Source: Elymus sibiricus
Taxonomy: Eukaryota; Streptophyta; Magnoliopsida; Poales; Poaceae
Length of the DNA stretch: 64,000 bases
Assembly: GCA_039707655.1 (NCBI GenBank)
Contig: CM077667.1
Coordinates: forward strand, 159,041,142-159,105,141
Direction: 5' to 3'
Part shown: piece by piece, positions 33,918-44,897 of the stretch
Position numbering within the stretch: the first letter of the stretch is position 1
Layout: every line of letters starts with the position of its first letter
The notes under the pieces: model-generated
Told to the model about the DNA's origin: nothing
What the model saw: only the letters and a program-made list of their open reading frames with translations
The model's database searches: none
Translations under genes and position numbers: made by a program

Positions 33918-34901
33918 ATGCCTATGAATTACTCGCTTGTTATTGAACCATTTGATGTTTGGGGTTTTGATTATATGGGACCTTTTCCAAAGTCTAACGG
34001 GTATACTCATATTCTAGTTGCTGTTGATTATGTTACTAAGTGGGTAGAAGCTATTCCAACTAGTAGTGCTGATCATAACACTTCTATTAAAATGCTTAAA
34101 GAAGTTGTTTTCCCTAGATTTGGAGTCCCTAGATATTTAATGACTGATGGTGGTTCACACTTTATTCATGGTGCTTTCCGTAAATTGCTTGCTAAGTATG
34201 ATGTTAATCATAGAGTTGCATCTCCTTATCATCCTCAGTCTAGTGGTCAAGTAGAATTAAGCAATAGAGAAATTAAATTGATCTTGCAAAAGACTGTTAA
34301 TAGATCTAGAAAGAATTGGTCTAAGAAACTTGATGATGCATTATGGGCTTATAGAACTGCTTACAAAAACCCTATGGGTATGTCTCCGTACAAAATGATT
34401 TATGGTAAAGCATGTCACTTACCTCTAGAACTAGAACATAAAGCTTATTGGGCAATCAAAGAGCTCAACTATAATTTCAAACTTGCTGGTGAGAAGAGGT
34501 TATTTGACATTAGCTCACTTGATGAATGGAGAACCCACGCCTATGAGAATGCCAAGTTGTTTAAAGAAAATGTTAAGAGATGGCATGATAAAAGGATACA
34601 AAAGCGTGAATTCAATGTAGGTGACCATGTCTTGCTATACAATTCTCGTTTAAGATTTTTTGCAGGAAAACTTCTCTCTAAATGGGAAGGGCCTTACATT
34701 ATCGAGGAAGTGTACCGTTCCGGTGCCATCAAGATTAACAACGCCGAAGGCACAAATCCGAAGGTGGTAAACGCGCAAAGAATCAAACATTATATCTCAG
34801 GTACTCCCATAAATGTTGAAACCAATATTATCAATACCATAACTCCGGAGGAGTACATTAGGGAGACCTACCAGAACGTTTCAGACTCCGAAAAGGAATA
34901 G
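33918..34901 (+). pseudogene. Integrase core of the Gypsy element
   Basis: Open frame of 327 codons continuing the same reading frame after the TAG. Asp in WGFDYMGPF, Asp in MTDGGSHF and Glu in [13 protein letters not shown] form the D,D-35-E triad. The C-terminal part ([18 protein letters not shown]) is the usual integrase end; no chromodomain, consistent with Athila. Not a free gene: it is the last part of the polyprotein. Confidence 0.9.
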
Positions 34902-35020
34902 GTATGTGGTACGGTAAGCAAACCGACTCCAAAACTTTTTCAATAGCAATTTTTCTCTGTTTTGGAATATTTAAAAAATTAGGAAAATTTAAAGTAGTCC
35001 GAAAAGTGCACGAGGAGGCG

Positions 35021-35120
35021 ACAAGCCAGGGGGCGCGCCCTACCCCCTGGGCGTGCCCCTGTGGCTTGTGGCCACCCCGTGTACCCTCCGGACTCCGTTT
35101 TCTTGTGGTATACTCCTTTA
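35021..35120 (+). promoter_or_regulatory. LTR-like hairpin plus TATA module inside the element
   Basis: ACAAGCC at 35021-35027, core GGGGCGCGCCC...GGGCGTGCCCC, GGCTTGTGG at 35063-35071, then CCTCCGG and GGTATACTCC (35106-35115), later GGTTTTGACC. The same blocks in the same order and spacing occur in the element's own LTR (37600-37705). It lies between the integrase stop and the accessory ORF at 35228, so it may be an internal promoter. Confidence 0.55.
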
Positions 35121-35227
35121 GGTCGGTAAAAATTCATTATATAATCTCCCGAAGGTTTTGACCACCGTACCACGGAAAAATCCTCTGTTCTTGTCTCTGT
35201 TGTTTTTTCGAAAAGATTTAGATCGCC

Positions 35228-35752
35228 ATGACGTCCCCAAGTGCTTCGAAGGACAAGTTCTTCGAGAAGGTCATCAACCCCTACCTTGCGAAGGTGCTGC
35301 GACACCCCCAAACCATTGAGATGCGTGAGGGGGTGCTGCACATCCGTGATGTTGAGGGGCCAAAGAAGACCGGAAGCGTGGAAACAAGGCTCGAAGCAAT
35401 GGAGCAGCAAGTCTTCAAGTGCCAAGGGATGGTGGAATGCGGACTCAATGCCAATCACATGATGATCGCGGAGTTTACCCAGAAGCACAAGCTGGACGCC
35501 AAGGAAATCGGGGAGCACATCTTTAAGCTTTACGAGAAAATCGAGCATCTCCAAGCCCAGATCTATGACCTGCAAAACCAAAACTGTGAGTATGAATACA
35601 TATTCAAGAGAATGAGTTTGGCTGCAGATTTGAGGATCCCGGAGACCCGTTCATCTTTTTACGATGGTGAGCCTATGCCTTGGAAGATGGAGGACAAGCT
35701 TCCAACCTCATCAACAACTCCAACATCACCACCTCCGAAGGAAGACAACTAA
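35228..35752 (+). CDS. Accessory coiled-coil ORF after pol, 174 aa
   Basis: Intact frame starting at an ATG with a good context (gccATGACG). Residues about 1-35 are folded-looking (FFEKVINPYLAKVLRHP). Residues about 50-130 have a heptad-like pattern with many Glu/Gln/Leu (VETRLEAMEQQVFKCQGMV; IFKLYEKIEHLQAQIYDLQN) and probably form a coiled coil. The end is Pro/Ser/Thr-rich. It occupies the position of the env-like gene of Athila elements but has no signal peptide or membrane segment, so I do not call it an envelope. Function unknown. It is the only fully open gene of this otherwise decayed element except gag. Confidence 0.7.
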   Translation: MTSPSASKDKFFEKVINPYLAKVLRHPQTIEMREGVLHIRDVEGPKKTGSVETRLEAMEQQVFKCQGMVECGLNANHMMIAEFTQKHKLDAKEIGEHIFKLYEKIEHLQAQIYDLQNQNCEYEYIFKRMSLAADLRIPETRSSFYDGEPMPWKMEDKLPTSSTTPTSPPPKEDN

Positions 35753-37318
35753 ACACATGGGTATGGGCACTCCCCTTGGCTTGTGCCAAGCTTGGGGTAT
35801 GTGCCCCGGTATCGTATCACCATCACATCTTTTACTTTTATCGTTTTTTCTCAGTTCAATCTTTTAGGTTACATCTTGATCTAGTAGAATAAATTTTTTA
35901 GCGTGATCTAGTTTTGAGTTTTGCTTTATTTTTCCCCTATGTAAGCGAGTCCAAGAGTTATATAATAAAAAGTAGTTGAGGGCTTTGTTTGCTTGCTATG
36001 ATCTTGAGAAAAGGAAATAGAAAGAAGTATAGAATAAAAGCAAAGAGTATATATGATGATCTTATGGGGAGTGATGACTTCACATATAAGAAGTATGTCG
36101 ATTGAAATTTGTTGTGAGTTGACAAACATAGCGATTGGTCATTGTTGCAATTAAAAGGAAGTAATAAAGAAAGAGAGGTTCACATATAAATATATTATCT
36201 TGGACATGTTTTATGATTGTGAGCACTCATTAAAATATTATATGCTAAGAAGTTGATGTTGGACAAGGAAGACAACATAATGAGTTATGTTTGCTTATTT
36301 CCGAATAGAAGTTATATTGTCATGGATCCTCTAACATGTGACGCTTGCTTCCACCCCATATCAGCCAAAACTTCCGCACCAAGTAGAGATACTACTTGTG
36401 CATCCAAACACCCTTAACCCAGTTTTGCCATGAGAGTCCACCATACCTGCCGATGGATTGAGTACGATCCTTCAAGTAAGTTGGCATCGGTGCAAGCAAT
36501 AAAAATTGCTCTCTAAATATGTATGATCTATTAGTGTGAGGAAAATAAACTTTATACGACCTTGTGATAAGGAAGAAATAAAAGCGACAGACTGCATAAT
36601 AAAGTTCTTTATCACAAGAGGCAATATAAAGTGACGTTCTTTTGCATTAAGAGATTGCGCATCCAACTATAAAAAGCACATGACAACCTCTGCTTCCCTC
36701 TGCGAAGGGCCCATCTGTTACCTTTACTTTCTAGTACTTACCTTTATGCAAGAGTCATGGTGATCTTCACCACTTCCTTTATTTCTCCTTTCTCTCTTGT
36801 CAAGCGTCATGTGTTGGGGAATGATCTAGACACATATATCCACTCGAATGTGGGTGATCATGAGTTATTTTTGTTGACATCACCCTTGAGGTAAATAGTT
36901 GGGAGGCAAAACTATAAGCCCCTATCTTTCTCTGTGTCCAATTGAAGCTTTGACCTCATAAGTACCGCGTGAGTGTTAGCAATTATGAAAGACTAAAAGA
37001 TGATTGAGTATATGGATTTGCTTTACAAGCTCTTATATTGACTCTTTCCGATGTTATGATAAATTGCAATTGCTTCAATGACTAAGATCATAGTTTGTTG
37101 GTTCTCAATAGAGTTCTTGATTCATATTTTACCTTGTGAATGAATTGTTACTCTAGTATAAGAAATTATATATCAACAAGTTTTGCTGTTCTAAAGATGA
37201 TCATGATGCTCGCATGTCCGTATTTTATTTTATCGACACCTCTATCTCTAAACATGTGGACATATTTATCGATCTCGGTTTTCGCTTGAGGACAAGTGAG
37301 GTCTAAGCTTGGGGGAGT
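35753..37318 (+). other. 3' untranslated region of the Gypsy element
   Basis: AT-rich, non-coding, ending in the purine tract TAAGCTTGGGGGAGT directly before the right LTR. No other structure seen. Confidence 0.7.
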
Positions 37319-38163
37319 TGATACGTCCATTTTGCATCATGCTTTTACATTGATATTTATTGCATTATGGGCTGTTATTACACATTATGGTACAATACTT
37401 ATGCCTTTTCTCTCTTATTTTACAAGGTTTACATGAAGATGGAGAATGCCGGCAGCTGGAATTCTTGACTGGAAAAGGAGCAAATATGAGAGACCTATTC
37501 TGCACAACTCCAAAAGTCCTGAAAAGTTACGGAGAATTATTTTGGAATATATAAAAAATATTGGGCGAAAGAAATACCAGAGGGGACCCACCAGGAGGTC
37601 ACAAGCCATGGGGGCGCGCCCTACCCCCCTGGGCGCGCCCCTGTGGCTTGTGGGCCCCCTGGCAGGCCTCCGGTGCCCATCTTCTGCTATATGGAGGGTT
37701 TTGACCTGGAAAAAATCATAAGAGAGCTTTTGGGATGAAGCGCCGCCGTCTCGAGGCGGAACCTGGGCAGAAGCAATCTAGGGCTCCGGCGGAGCTGTTC
37801 TGTCGGGGAAACTTCCCTTCCGGAGGGGGAAATCGAAGCCATCGTCATCACCAACGATCCTCTCATCGAGAGGGGGTCCATCAACATCTTCACCAGCACC
37901 ATCTCCTCTCCAAACCCTAGTTCATCGCTTGTATCCGATCTTTGTCTCAAAACCTCAGATTGGTACCTGTGGGTTGCTACATTTGTTACTTGCTATCTGT
38001 TACGAATTATCTTATCACACAACTATCTGTTACCGATAATTTTAGTGCTTGCAGAGAATACCTTGCTGAAAACCGCTTGTCATTTCCTTCTGCTCCTCGT
38101 TGGGTTCGACACTCTTACTTATCGAAAGGACTACGATAGATCCATTATACTTGTGGGCCATCA
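37319..38163 (+). repeat. 3' LTR with internal deletion, 0.84 kb
   Basis: Starts TGATACGTCC and ends GGCCATCA. Matches the 5' LTR except that about 680 bp is missing at GGGTTGCTA / TTGCTACA, between two TTGCTA motifs. The hairpin is at 37600-37653 with an intact GGGCGCGCC core, TATA at 37687-37694. Confidence 0.9.
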
Positions 38164-38225
38164 GTCAGCACCGGCGATGTGTACGCATGCGGCCTTACAA
38201 GTTGGTCCCATGCATCAGCACCGGC
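38164..38225. repeat. Minisatellite copies right of the Gypsy element
   Basis: GTCAGCACCGGCGATG...GCATGCGGCCTTACAAGTTGGTCCCA, the same unit as 28395-28536. Confidence 0.7.
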
Positions 38226-38257
38226 GTAGTGACAGTCAAAGGCTTTGACCCGACGAC

Positions 38258-38800
38258 ATGGCACCGTTTGTCTTGGTTGGCTGTGTTTACTTGCACGATG
38301 ATGATACGCTGCACCATATCCTGGTTGGCTGTGTTTTCTCGCGCATCACCTGGCACGAGGTGTTGTCGTGGTGTCGCCTGCCCATGCACGCGCCGGATGG
38401 CACGACCCAGTTTTTCTCCTGGTGGTCGGATGCCACGAGAGTTGCTCCACATACCATAAGCAAGGGTCTTGCATCGCTAGTCATCATAACAGCCCGGGCC
38501 ATCTGGAAACATAGGAACGCAATCGTATTCGACGGTGCACATCCCCCTCACACCCAGATACTCTCCAGCATCAAGGATGAAGCACGACGATGGGGACGTG
38601 CTGGCTCCAAGGGACTAGCCCAGATCATTCCTGTAACCTGGTCAATGTATTGAGGTCGAGCAACCTCACCCATCTGCTCATTTGTAATCTCGTCGAAGCC
38701 TTCTAGTGTACGCCGCCCGAGGTTACCCCCCCCCTTGTTCTGCTTTCTACCTATCAATGGAAATATACGCCCTCAAGCATATTCGCGAAAGAAAGGATAA
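38258..38800 (+). pseudogene. 3' end of a LINE (non-LTR retrotransposon)
   Basis: An open frame (38258-38653) gives the C-terminus of a LINE reverse transcriptase protein: DDTLHHILVGCVFSRITWHE (the zinc-binding-like region after RT), FFSWWSDATR, and AIWKHRNAIVFDG. A 3' untranslated part then ends in ATCAATGGAAATATACGCC and CGCGAAAGAAAGG, a plausible worn poly-A tail. The 5' truncation is typical of LINE insertions. Confidence 0.72.
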
Positions 38801-39973
38801 GGCTCATCTAGGGCCCTTGGATCAAAGGAGAGAAGCCACATCAAGGAAGGAGGCTATGGGAGAGCTCTTATATATACACCTCCAACGCTAGCCGCCGCCA
38901 TCAAGCTTCATCCTGTCTCATTCATCATCTCATCTCCAAGTCCAGCCACCATCAACCTCAAGACACCATTGTTGCAATCCTGAAGGGGAGCCGCCACGGT
39001 GTGGCGTGGCCATGGGCCCCCGATGCAACGCCGCCGCCACCACCACCATCACCATACGCGCCGCCACCATCATCACCACCATAACCATCCCATCTTCCTC
39101 CTTCATTATGGTCTCCCTAATGGGTTGTAACAACTCTGGAACCCCCTTATATGTGATGTCATTTGAGTAATTGTTGGCTATGGGTCGGTCGATTAGTAAG
39201 TGGTTATTTGATATGTGTTGTCTAATTATGCATGTTGCTTCATGTTGCTTATTTACCTTTGGTAATTTAGTGATGGGAGATGTCCTATCCATTGGAGTAG
39301 TTGGATACATCCAACTCCCCAGGCCACACATGAAGTATATAGATGGTTGTGCAAACCTATTGCCACGCGACATGACAGGTGCAGATACCTTGAGGGGAAC
39401 ACAATTATTCTAGGAGCATGGTTATCCATAGAATCTAATGCTTTCGCCCGGTCCTCAAAACACGAGGGCCTTAATATGTTTGTGTTAGCCACCTCAGGTA
39501 TGGGACAAGAAGTAGAATGAATGAATTATCTCAACAGCACATCTTCAGAGATAATGCTATGCGAGGGACCACCCACTAGAAGTAGACTATCGTATCATAT
39601 AATGCAGGTACTGACATAGTCACAACATGGCCTAGTCATAAAACCCGAACTTCATTCCACGCCCATAGCAAACGAGGCTGTACCTAGTTGCCAATAATCT
39701 CATCTAAAACATTACATACTTCTCTTAGTTTATTTCTTCTGCTTGGTTTAGTATTTATTTTCTGTTCTCTCTAGTACTTAGTTCATTCCTGCTTTTTAGC
39801 TTTCCCTTGCAACTTAAGTAAGCTATTTCCAAACTCCGTTTGGGTGTGAGCGTGGTTGTGTTTGTGACAACACAACTACGGGGATTGTGGTGCCATCCTA
39901 TTCGCTCCCTGTGGGATCGACAAACCTTACTTATCACAATTGCTACATAGCCATGTGCACTTGCAGGCCATCA
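38801..39973 (+). repeat. 5'-truncated LTR of an Athila-type element
   Basis: Ends AGGCCATCA directly before a tRNA-Asp primer site. Contains a TATA-like TTATATATACACC at 38869-38881 and a 5' leader with CCACCATCAT repeats. The start of the LTR is missing or not recognisable. Confidence 0.65.
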
Positions 39974-40289
39974 AGTTTTTCTAGTGCCGTTGCCGGGGAG
40001 CATAGCGCTTGGCTATTACTTTCCCATTCACATTTACTTTACTTTTGTTTGTTGCAAAAATCTGCTAATCATGTCGTCTGAGATGCTTACTCTTGGAAGC
40101 ACCCCTAGATAAATGTTTGAAAGGAATGGTAAGAGAACATTTATTATATATATACCAAACTCACTTGCAGCCAACAAAAGGGGATCACGAAGAACAAATT
40201 ATCATGGATGAAAAAGTGTGCTTCAAAGATGAAAACCTCATGGAAGAAGAAGTGGATGAAATACCACCTCCACTCTCAAGAGTAAACTT

Positions 40290-41018
40290 TTGCACACACT
40301 CAAGGAGTTATTCGATGATGCAACTCTCAAGAAGAGCATAAAGTCTATGAATACATTAGAATTGTTCGGGTTTTTAAATACATGTTTGTATATCCTATGT
40401 GCTATGTATGAAGTTTCTTGTAGATGTTGCTGTTCTCCAAAACTTCTTGACTTACATTGCACAAAAACCTATGATGAGTTGGTAGCACACTACAACATTA
40501 GTAAGAATGCCATTGAGGAAATCATGTGGTATGTGTTAAGCACAAGTGCATGCAAATTAATTGCTGAGATCGAAGCTGTTCAAGCTTACATGAAAGATGA
40601 AATTATTGATTGGATATATTATGTGGTGGATTCCTTCAATTATTATTGTCGAGAATATCATTTCGATAAAAAAGATACTAACATGCAGGAACAAGAGTAT
40701 GATGATGACTCTAGTTTGGAGGAAGTTGAAGCTAATGAACTTTACTTGCAGGATTGTCACCCTTTGGTCAAGACGTATAGTGGTAGCAATGATGATGAAC
40801 TAGAGGAGAAAACCACTTTTGATTTACATGTGCTAATGTCCAACTATGTTTCGTTAAACGATCTTCTTATGCAGGGGAAACCATTAGGGAGTGTTGACCA
40901 ACCCACTCCAAACAAAGAATTTTATGAAGTGTTCCCCTACAAAGGTATCCAACATAATCTCTCAAAGTTTATGTATAAGTCTCTAAACTTCTCGTTGCAG
41001 AACTATACGAAGATATGA
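40290..41018 (+). CDS. Unknown 242-aa ORF in the partial Athila-type element
   Basis: Not recognised. Open frame, AT-rich, with a Cys cluster (VSCRCCCSPKLLDLHC, about residues 43-58), a helix-rich middle and an acidic part (DDDSSLEEVEANE). It sits where gag would be, but I see no gag motif. The presence of GT/AG pairs (for example cttgcagg) suggests parts may be spliced. Start uncertain. Confidence 0.4.
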   Translation: MHTLKELFDDATLKKSIKSMNTLELFGFLNTCLYILCAMYEVSCRCCCSPKLLDLHCTKTYDELVAHYNISKNAIEEIMWYVLSTSACKLIAEIEAVQAYMKDEIIDWIYYVVDSFNYYCREYHFDKKDTNMQEQEYDDDSSLEEVEANELYLQDCHPLVKTYSGSNDDELEEKTTFDLHVLMSNYVSLNDLLMQGKPLGSVDQPTPNKEFYEVFPYKGIQHNLSKFMYKSLNFSLQNYTKI

Positions 41019-41525
41019 CTTTCGGTGCATCGGTTCTCGCTTGAGAGAGAGAACCTCTTTTCCTATATGATGCTGATGCATCGTAAGCGCGTGCACCTCC
41101 AACCGCACTCTGCTATGAGGTGCTCCAAACCCCGGTCGGAGTCGGGTCTCATGCTCGGGGTTGATATCCCTTGGGATCCGGGTGGATGACCGAATGGAGC
41201 ACCGAAGCCCAGCTACAAGGCTATAAAGAAAGCGCTCCTTGGGAGGCAACCCAGAAGTAAGTTGGTGTCTTTCTTAGATTTGAGTCTTTGAGTCTAGTTG
41301 CATTCATATTTGCATTGACACTTTTATTTTGTTTTGCATAGTTGTTGTTAGAACTAGTGTTGGAATAATCTTTGATTCGTAAAAAGATAGTGTATGAGTA
41401 GCCCAATATTTTGCTGCACACCTTCTCTTATTTTTGATGCAAAAATGCTATGTGACTAATGTGAGAAGGAAGCAAAAAATTCGTTCACAAAATTTTGCAG
41501 CTCCACGGAAAAAGACGACGTACCA

Positions 41526-41874
41526 TACGACCGCTCCCGGTCGTATCGGCGCTTGTATCGGCTCATGGCCGCAAGCAGAAGAGGACCAGAACAAAACATG
41601 GCCTACCGTACGAGCCTCTCTCTTGTATGCGTAGTCATATGACCTGGTGCCGTGAAGAGCAATCCTACAGAGCAAACGAGGGCGTTTTGTGCGAGCGCTT
41701 GCGCTCGTATGTGCTCCCACACAAGTCTACCCCGACCACTAGAAATTCCATAGCGAAAGATGGTGTTCCGTATGAGCGCTCTCGCTCGTATGCACTCCTG
41801 TATGAAAGTGTGACGCTGGGCATGGACTTCCGAAGGGAATGACGGTGCACTGTACGACCGCACCCGGTCGTACA
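41526..41874. repeat. Array of four related small hairpins
   Basis: TACGACCG-ctcc-CGGTCGTA (41526-41545), CGAGCGC-tt-GCGCTCG (41692-41707), GAGCG-ctct-CGCTC (41774-41787) and TGTACGACCG-cacc-CGGTCGTACA (41851-41874). A fifth, poorly pairing relative (CGTACGAGCC...TTGTATGCG) is near 41605. Each is followed by GCGCTCGTAT/TGTGCTCC-like sequence. Confidence 0.7.
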
Positions 41875-42271
41875 TGCGCTCGTATGAGGGGGAAATTACC
41901 CCTATTTGATTCATTTTTGACGTGTGAGGTCGACGGGGTATCTAACCGATTATTTGCTTCATTCTTTCATACAATTGCCTTCGAAGCTCCATGACCAATA
42001 AATCTTTAGCAATCTATGTTTTGTTTTCTTCTCTTTTTCGGTTGGGAATACAAACTCCGCCCTTATACCGAGTCGACATTTTTATTTTGTGTCATATTTT
42101 TGCAGGGACTTGAACCTTATTTGGTGATGTTTACGGTATGGTGTCAACCATATGAAGATTCACAAAAGCCACTTGGTTGCTTCCATTCGATAAGCTTCAA
42201 CTGCGAGTGCCTGGTAATGTTTTTCAATTCGAACCTTGCCCCAAATAATAGTTGTTTAGTAATAAGTGTCT

Positions 42272-42926
42272 CCATACTTCCATTTAGCATCATGATTTCC
42301 TACTGTTAATTACAATGTCTTTTTATCATTATAATGTAATTCTTATGCACTTTCTCTCTTAATTTGCAAGAATTATCTGAAGAGGGAGATTACTAGTAGC
42401 TAGAATTCTGGACCAGAAAAGGCCACAACAAAGATGGATATTTTTCGGGGCTCCAAATGACCTGAAATTTTACGACGAATTATTTTGGAATATATAAAAA
42501 AATACTTGAAGAAGAATCATCGAGAGGCTATGTGCCAGTGGGCCACAAGCCTAGTTGGTGCCACCCTAGGGCGCGCCATGTGAGCTTGTTGGGCCCTTGG
42601 CTGGCCTCCGGTGCCCCTCTTCTCCTATATGGAGTCTTCTACCCTAGAAAAAAATGAATGGAGATCTTTCGGGACAAAGCGCCGCCGTATTGAGACGAAA
42701 CCTAGGCAGGAGCACTTTTGCGCTCCGGCGGGGTGATTTTTGCTGGGATACTTCCCTCTGGGAGGGGGAAATCGAAGCCATCGTCATCACCAACGCTTCC
42801 TCCATCATGGGAGGACTCATCTCCATCAACATATTCACCAACAAAATCACATCTCAAACCCTAGTTCATCTCTTGTATTGAATCTTTGTCCCTAAACAAC
42901 AGATTGGTACATGTGGGTTGCTAGCA
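42272..42926 (+). repeat. LTR fragment, family of the 28537 element
   Basis: Diverged copy of the first part of the 28537/37319 LTR, from near its start to GTGGGTTGCTAG, where a CACTA end follows. Has the hairpin (42545-42592) and CCTATATGG at 42623-42631. Confidence 0.75.
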
Positions 42927-43581
42927 CTATTGGAAACGGGCTTATAGGTGAACACCATTTAGTGGCGGGCGCGGTGAGCTACCCGCCATAGCTATTTTGG
43001 AGAAGTAGCAAAGGCGGGTGCCAAATACTGCCCGCCACTGCTATGCCTGTATCAGTGGAGGGTTCTTCTGCGTACATGCCACAGCTATATGCGTACCAAT
43101 CTCTTCACAAACGAAAAGAAAAAGTGACGAGCCATACCGGGCGCCCGCCACTAGCACACAGAGAAGCAGTGGCGGACCCTGTGGACTGCCTGCCGCAGCT
43201 ATATTTGGGTACCCATGCAGCAACCAATTTCAAATTTTATCAGAGGTTGCAGTGAAGGGTTTACATGTCGCCCGCCACAGCTATTTTGTGCCATGGTGCC
43301 ACCTACCACACATATATAGGCGTGGCATGTTGTATACGTTGCCCGTCACTATTGTGCACGACGTTATCCACCACGGGCCCGACCCACAACAACGAAAACC
43401 TATCTAGTGTATGTTTTCATTTCAAAAAAAATGAAAATTGTTGCTGGCAATGAGAGACGCCACCACCGCGCTTTACTACGTCGTCCGGGGCCGCCTTCCG
43501 CACAGTCGTAGATGCCTCCTCTACCACTGGAGCCGCCTTCCGCACCGTCAGAGCCGTCACCTCGACCATCGGAGCCATCTT
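42927..43581 (+). mobile_element. CACTA-type transposon end, truncated
   Basis: Starts CACTATTGGAAACGGGCTTATAGG, the form of Triticeae CACTA termini, followed by sub-terminal repeats of GCCCGCCACTGCTAT / CCCGCCATAGCT in both directions to about 43350. The opposite end and any transposase are absent. The last 150 bp is GCC/CCG-rich and unclassified. Confidence 0.65.
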
Positions 43582-44305
43582 TGCTACTTGTGAGTTGCAT
43601 TGGGTTTTTCTCCGAAGAGGAAGGATGCAACAATATAGTAGTGATAAGTATTTCCCTCAGTGAGAACCAAGGTTATCGAACCAGTAGGAGAATCAAAGAA
43701 AACTCTCGTCGCCAGCACCTACACACACAAAACTAAACACTTGCACCCAATACGGTCAAGAGGGTTGTCAAGCCCTTGAACTCGTTACTTGCAAGGATTA
43801 ATTCTAATAGAGATAGATATATAAAAAGTAAAAGGATAATAAAAGTAAATAATTGCAGCAACATTTTTAGATTTTTTGCAATATGATTAAGTAGACCGGG
43901 GGGCCATAGTTTTCACTAGAGTCTGCTCTCTCGAACACATAACATATGGTGGGTAAACAAATTACTGTTGGGCAATTGAAAGAATAGCGCATAGTTATGA
44001 TGTTATTCACGGCAATGATCCTATATATAGACATCACGTCCATAAACAAGTAGACCGAAACAATTTTGCATCTACTACTATTACTCCACTTCAAGAGTGT
44101 TTCTATGCTTGCCTCTTTAGGTATTAAGTACATGACAAACAGAGTAAAGCTTGGAGCAAGGTGAAATGATGTAGACAAAGTAAACTCAAGCAATATGAAT
44201 AGGCCCTGTTTTATCCTTAATGGCAACAATAAAAATATGTGTCTTGTCCCTTTCTGTCACTAGTATATAGAGCACCACAAGATTGAACCCATTACAACGC
44301 ACCAC
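43582..44305 (-). repeat. LTR fragment related to 15235-16816
   Basis: Starts TGCTACTTGTGAGTTGCATTGGG and follows the layout of the 15235/21940 LTRs to ...GATTGAACCCATTACAACGC, where another LTR begins at 44306. About 720 bp remain. Confidence 0.75.
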
Positions 44306-44859
44306 TGATACGTCTCCAATGTATCTATAATTTTTTATTGTTCCATGCTATTATATTATCATTCTAGGATACTTTTTGGGTGTTTATTTACCAATTAATA
44401 TTATTTTTGAGCACTAACCTATTAACCTAGTGCTTTGTGCCAGTTGTTGTTTTCTGCATGTTTTTTGCCTTTCAAGTATACCATACCAAACGACGTCCAA
44501 ATGCCACGAAACTTTAATATGGAGGAGAGGAGAGGCAGCACGAGGGCACCACGACCCACCAGGGCGCGCGAGGGGGCCAGGCCGCGCCCTTATGGGTCGT
44601 GGCTCCCTCGGCCACCCTCTCATGCCCCTCTCTGGCCTATAAATCCTCAAATTTTCCAAAAACCCTAGGAGACCTCCCGAAACACTTTTTTCGCCGCCGC
44701 AAGTCTATGTTCTACCGTGTACCCATCTGGCGACCTTTTCCGGTGATCTGCCGGGGGGGAACCGATCACGGAGGGGCTCTACATCACCCTTGCTGCCTCC
44801 ATGATGAGTTGTGAGTAGTTCACCACAGACCTACGGGTCTGTAGTTAGTATCTAGATGG

Positions 44860-44897
<38 letters not shown>

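Larger units (their letters stand above)
28537..38163 (+). mobile_element. Gypsy retrotransposon with pol, Athila-type, degraded
   Basis: LTRs begin TGGTACGTC / TGATACGTC and end with ATCA. The primer site is at 30071-30088 and the purine tract TAAGCTTGGGGGAGT is next to the right LTR (37304-37318). Between them lie gag-protease, RT-RNase H, integrase and a coiled-coil ORF. Both LTRs have the GC-core hairpin and TATA arrangement. No 5-bp duplication is visible (CATGT left, GTCAG right), and both flanks are minisatellite, so a later exchange may have replaced one side. Confidence 0.9.
39974..42271 (+). mobile_element. Internal region of a partial Athila-type element
   Basis: Primer site TAGTGCCGTTGCCGGGGA (39982-39999), an ORF at 40290-41018, then GGCTATAAAGAAAGCGCTCCTTGGGAGGCAACCCAG (41219-41254) in the position found after gag-region ORFs in the other elements, then a hairpin array. 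No pol. No matching 3' LTR. Confidence 0.65.

Noticed and set aside
35228..35752. Envelope gene
   Set aside because: Right position, but no signal peptide, membrane segment or Cys pattern.
41526..41874. CRISPR-like array
   Set aside because: Only four diverged hairpins with irregular spacing in plant retrotransposon DNA.
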